From NCBI GenBank assembly GCA_910587275.1, contig CAJUMD010000092.1:1-13796 (forward strand): a stretch of 13,796 bases of DNA, written 5' to 3'. Shown one piece after another: positions 13,431 to 13,796 of the stretch (position 1 is the first letter of the stretch; each line of letters begins with the position of its first letter). A program made the position numbers and the translations under genes. The stretch comes from an uncultured Kineothrix sp. (lineage in GTDB: Bacteria > Bacillota > Clostridia > Lachnospirales > Lachnospiraceae). Below the pieces are notes generated by a model. It worked only from the letters and a program-made list of their open reading frames with translations, was not told the origin of the DNA and did no database searches.

Positions 13431-13622
13431 CCGCGGGCAATGGGCAGGAGCGTGTTAGAAAATACATTTCCGCAATCTGCCGTCCGCTTTCCGTCCAAAT
13501 TCAATCAATGTAATCAACTACGACGTATCGTTTCATCATTTTGCGTGATATTTGCCGGAAAGCAATTTTCAAACATGCTCTAAGCAGCCACACTTGTGCG
13601 GATGTTTGACGACTGCCGCGAG
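13431..13622. repeat. 192-bp compound palindrome, member 2 of the hairpin family
   Basis: Begins CCGCGGGCAATGGG (13431-13444) and ends TTTGACGACTGCCGCGAG (13605-13622), matching the ends of the 57-bp palindrome inside the mobile element at 12 of 14 and 17 of 18 positions. The middle is different and longer. It holds an inverted repeat at 13448-13580 and, at its right, a hairpin from AAACAT (13571-13576) to ATGTTT (13602-13607). It lies upstream of the hydrolase gene; no gene is visible in 13381-13710. Confidence 0.6.
13448..13580. repeat. 133-bp segment bounded by 25-bp imperfect inverted repeats
   Basis: Arms 13448-13472 and 13556-13580 pair at 20 of 25 positions; the strongest parts are GAGC(G/A)TGTT with AAAAT at the outside and TTTCCG/CGGAAA at the inside. 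The enclosed 83 bases show no gene. It may be an insertion within the hairpin-family member or simply its extended stem. Confidence 0.5.
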
Positions 13623-13710
13623 GTTGTTGACATTTTTCAGTACAGTTAAAAAATTGTAGCATTTTTTTCATTTATTTACAACAGGTATGCATTTTTTGAG
13701 TTTCCCCATG

Positions 13711-13796
13711 GTAACAGTTCAGCCTGAAATGTTATGTTGGGGGGCGGACGCACGGGAGGGAGTTTTTTGGGGGGCGGCGGCAGCGGGATTGCCTGT
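13711..13796. mobile_element. Left end of a second copy of the MITE-like element
   Basis: The 28-base terminal repeat at 13711-13738 is identical to 5918-5945, and the following bases to the window end align with 5946-6009 apart from three substitutions and a 6-base gap. It has the same orientation as the first copy. The preceding 8 bases are TCCCCATG; the matching right duplication and end lie beyond the window. Confidence 0.85.

Noticed and set aside
13381..13467. 29-residue N-terminal extension of the minus-strand hydrolase
   Set aside because: The ATG at 13380 has its own ribosome binding site, and the extension runs into the intergenic palindrome and looks unlike the family.
13627..13655. 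Perfect TTGACA on the plus strand as a promoter
   Set aside because: At 17-base spacing the -10 would be AAAATT, a poor match, and no gene follows within the window.

Overview
The window looks like chromosomal DNA of a Gram-positive anaerobe of the class Clostridia, most likely Lachnospiraceae. That rests on the gap-pgk-tpiA order, the protein flavour of these enzymes, strong GGAGG-type ribosome binding sites, a ferredoxin-dependent 2-oxoacid oxidoreductase, and a HAMP-less six-helix chemoreceptor. The genus cannot be fixed by eye.

Layout. Bases 1-2981 (+) hold lower glycolysis: the 3' two thirds of gap, then pgk and tpiA. A strong terminator follows gap. Between it and pgk lies an array of hairpins, including a 44-bp direct repeat present twice. 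Bases 3160-5743 (-) hold a tightly packed operon of a chemoreceptor, lrgA and lrgB, read from a consensus sigma-A promoter and converging on tpiA across a shared hairpin terminator. Bases 5744-6454 are a divergent intergenic region occupied mostly by a 442-bp non-autonomous mobile element. It has perfect 28-bp terminal inverted repeats and an 8-bp target duplication that matches at 7 of 8 positions. Bases 6455-10601 (+) are the iorA-iorB-paaK-ACT operon, which interconverts aromatic amino-acid-derived aryl-pyruvates and aryl-acetates through their CoA thioesters. A promoter inside the end of the ACT gene and a terminator just behind it precede a DEAD-box RNA helicase (10714-12600) with a long Lys/Glu repeat tail. 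A YgjP/DUF45 metal-dependent hydrolase (12736-13380, -) converges on the helicase. Bases 13381-13796 hold nested inverted repeats and the left end of a second copy of the mobile element, cut by the window edge.

How the parts relate. Most genes are ordinary metabolism and housekeeping. The chemoreceptor coupled to LrgAB suggests, by inference, sensing linked to transport of a small carboxylate such as pyruvate. The most unusual content is the non-coding DNA. The window contains an apparently multicopy element with palindromic ends and a densely self-complementary interior, and a separate hairpin family that occurs once inside that element and once outside it. It also contains the hairpin cassette between gap and pgk.
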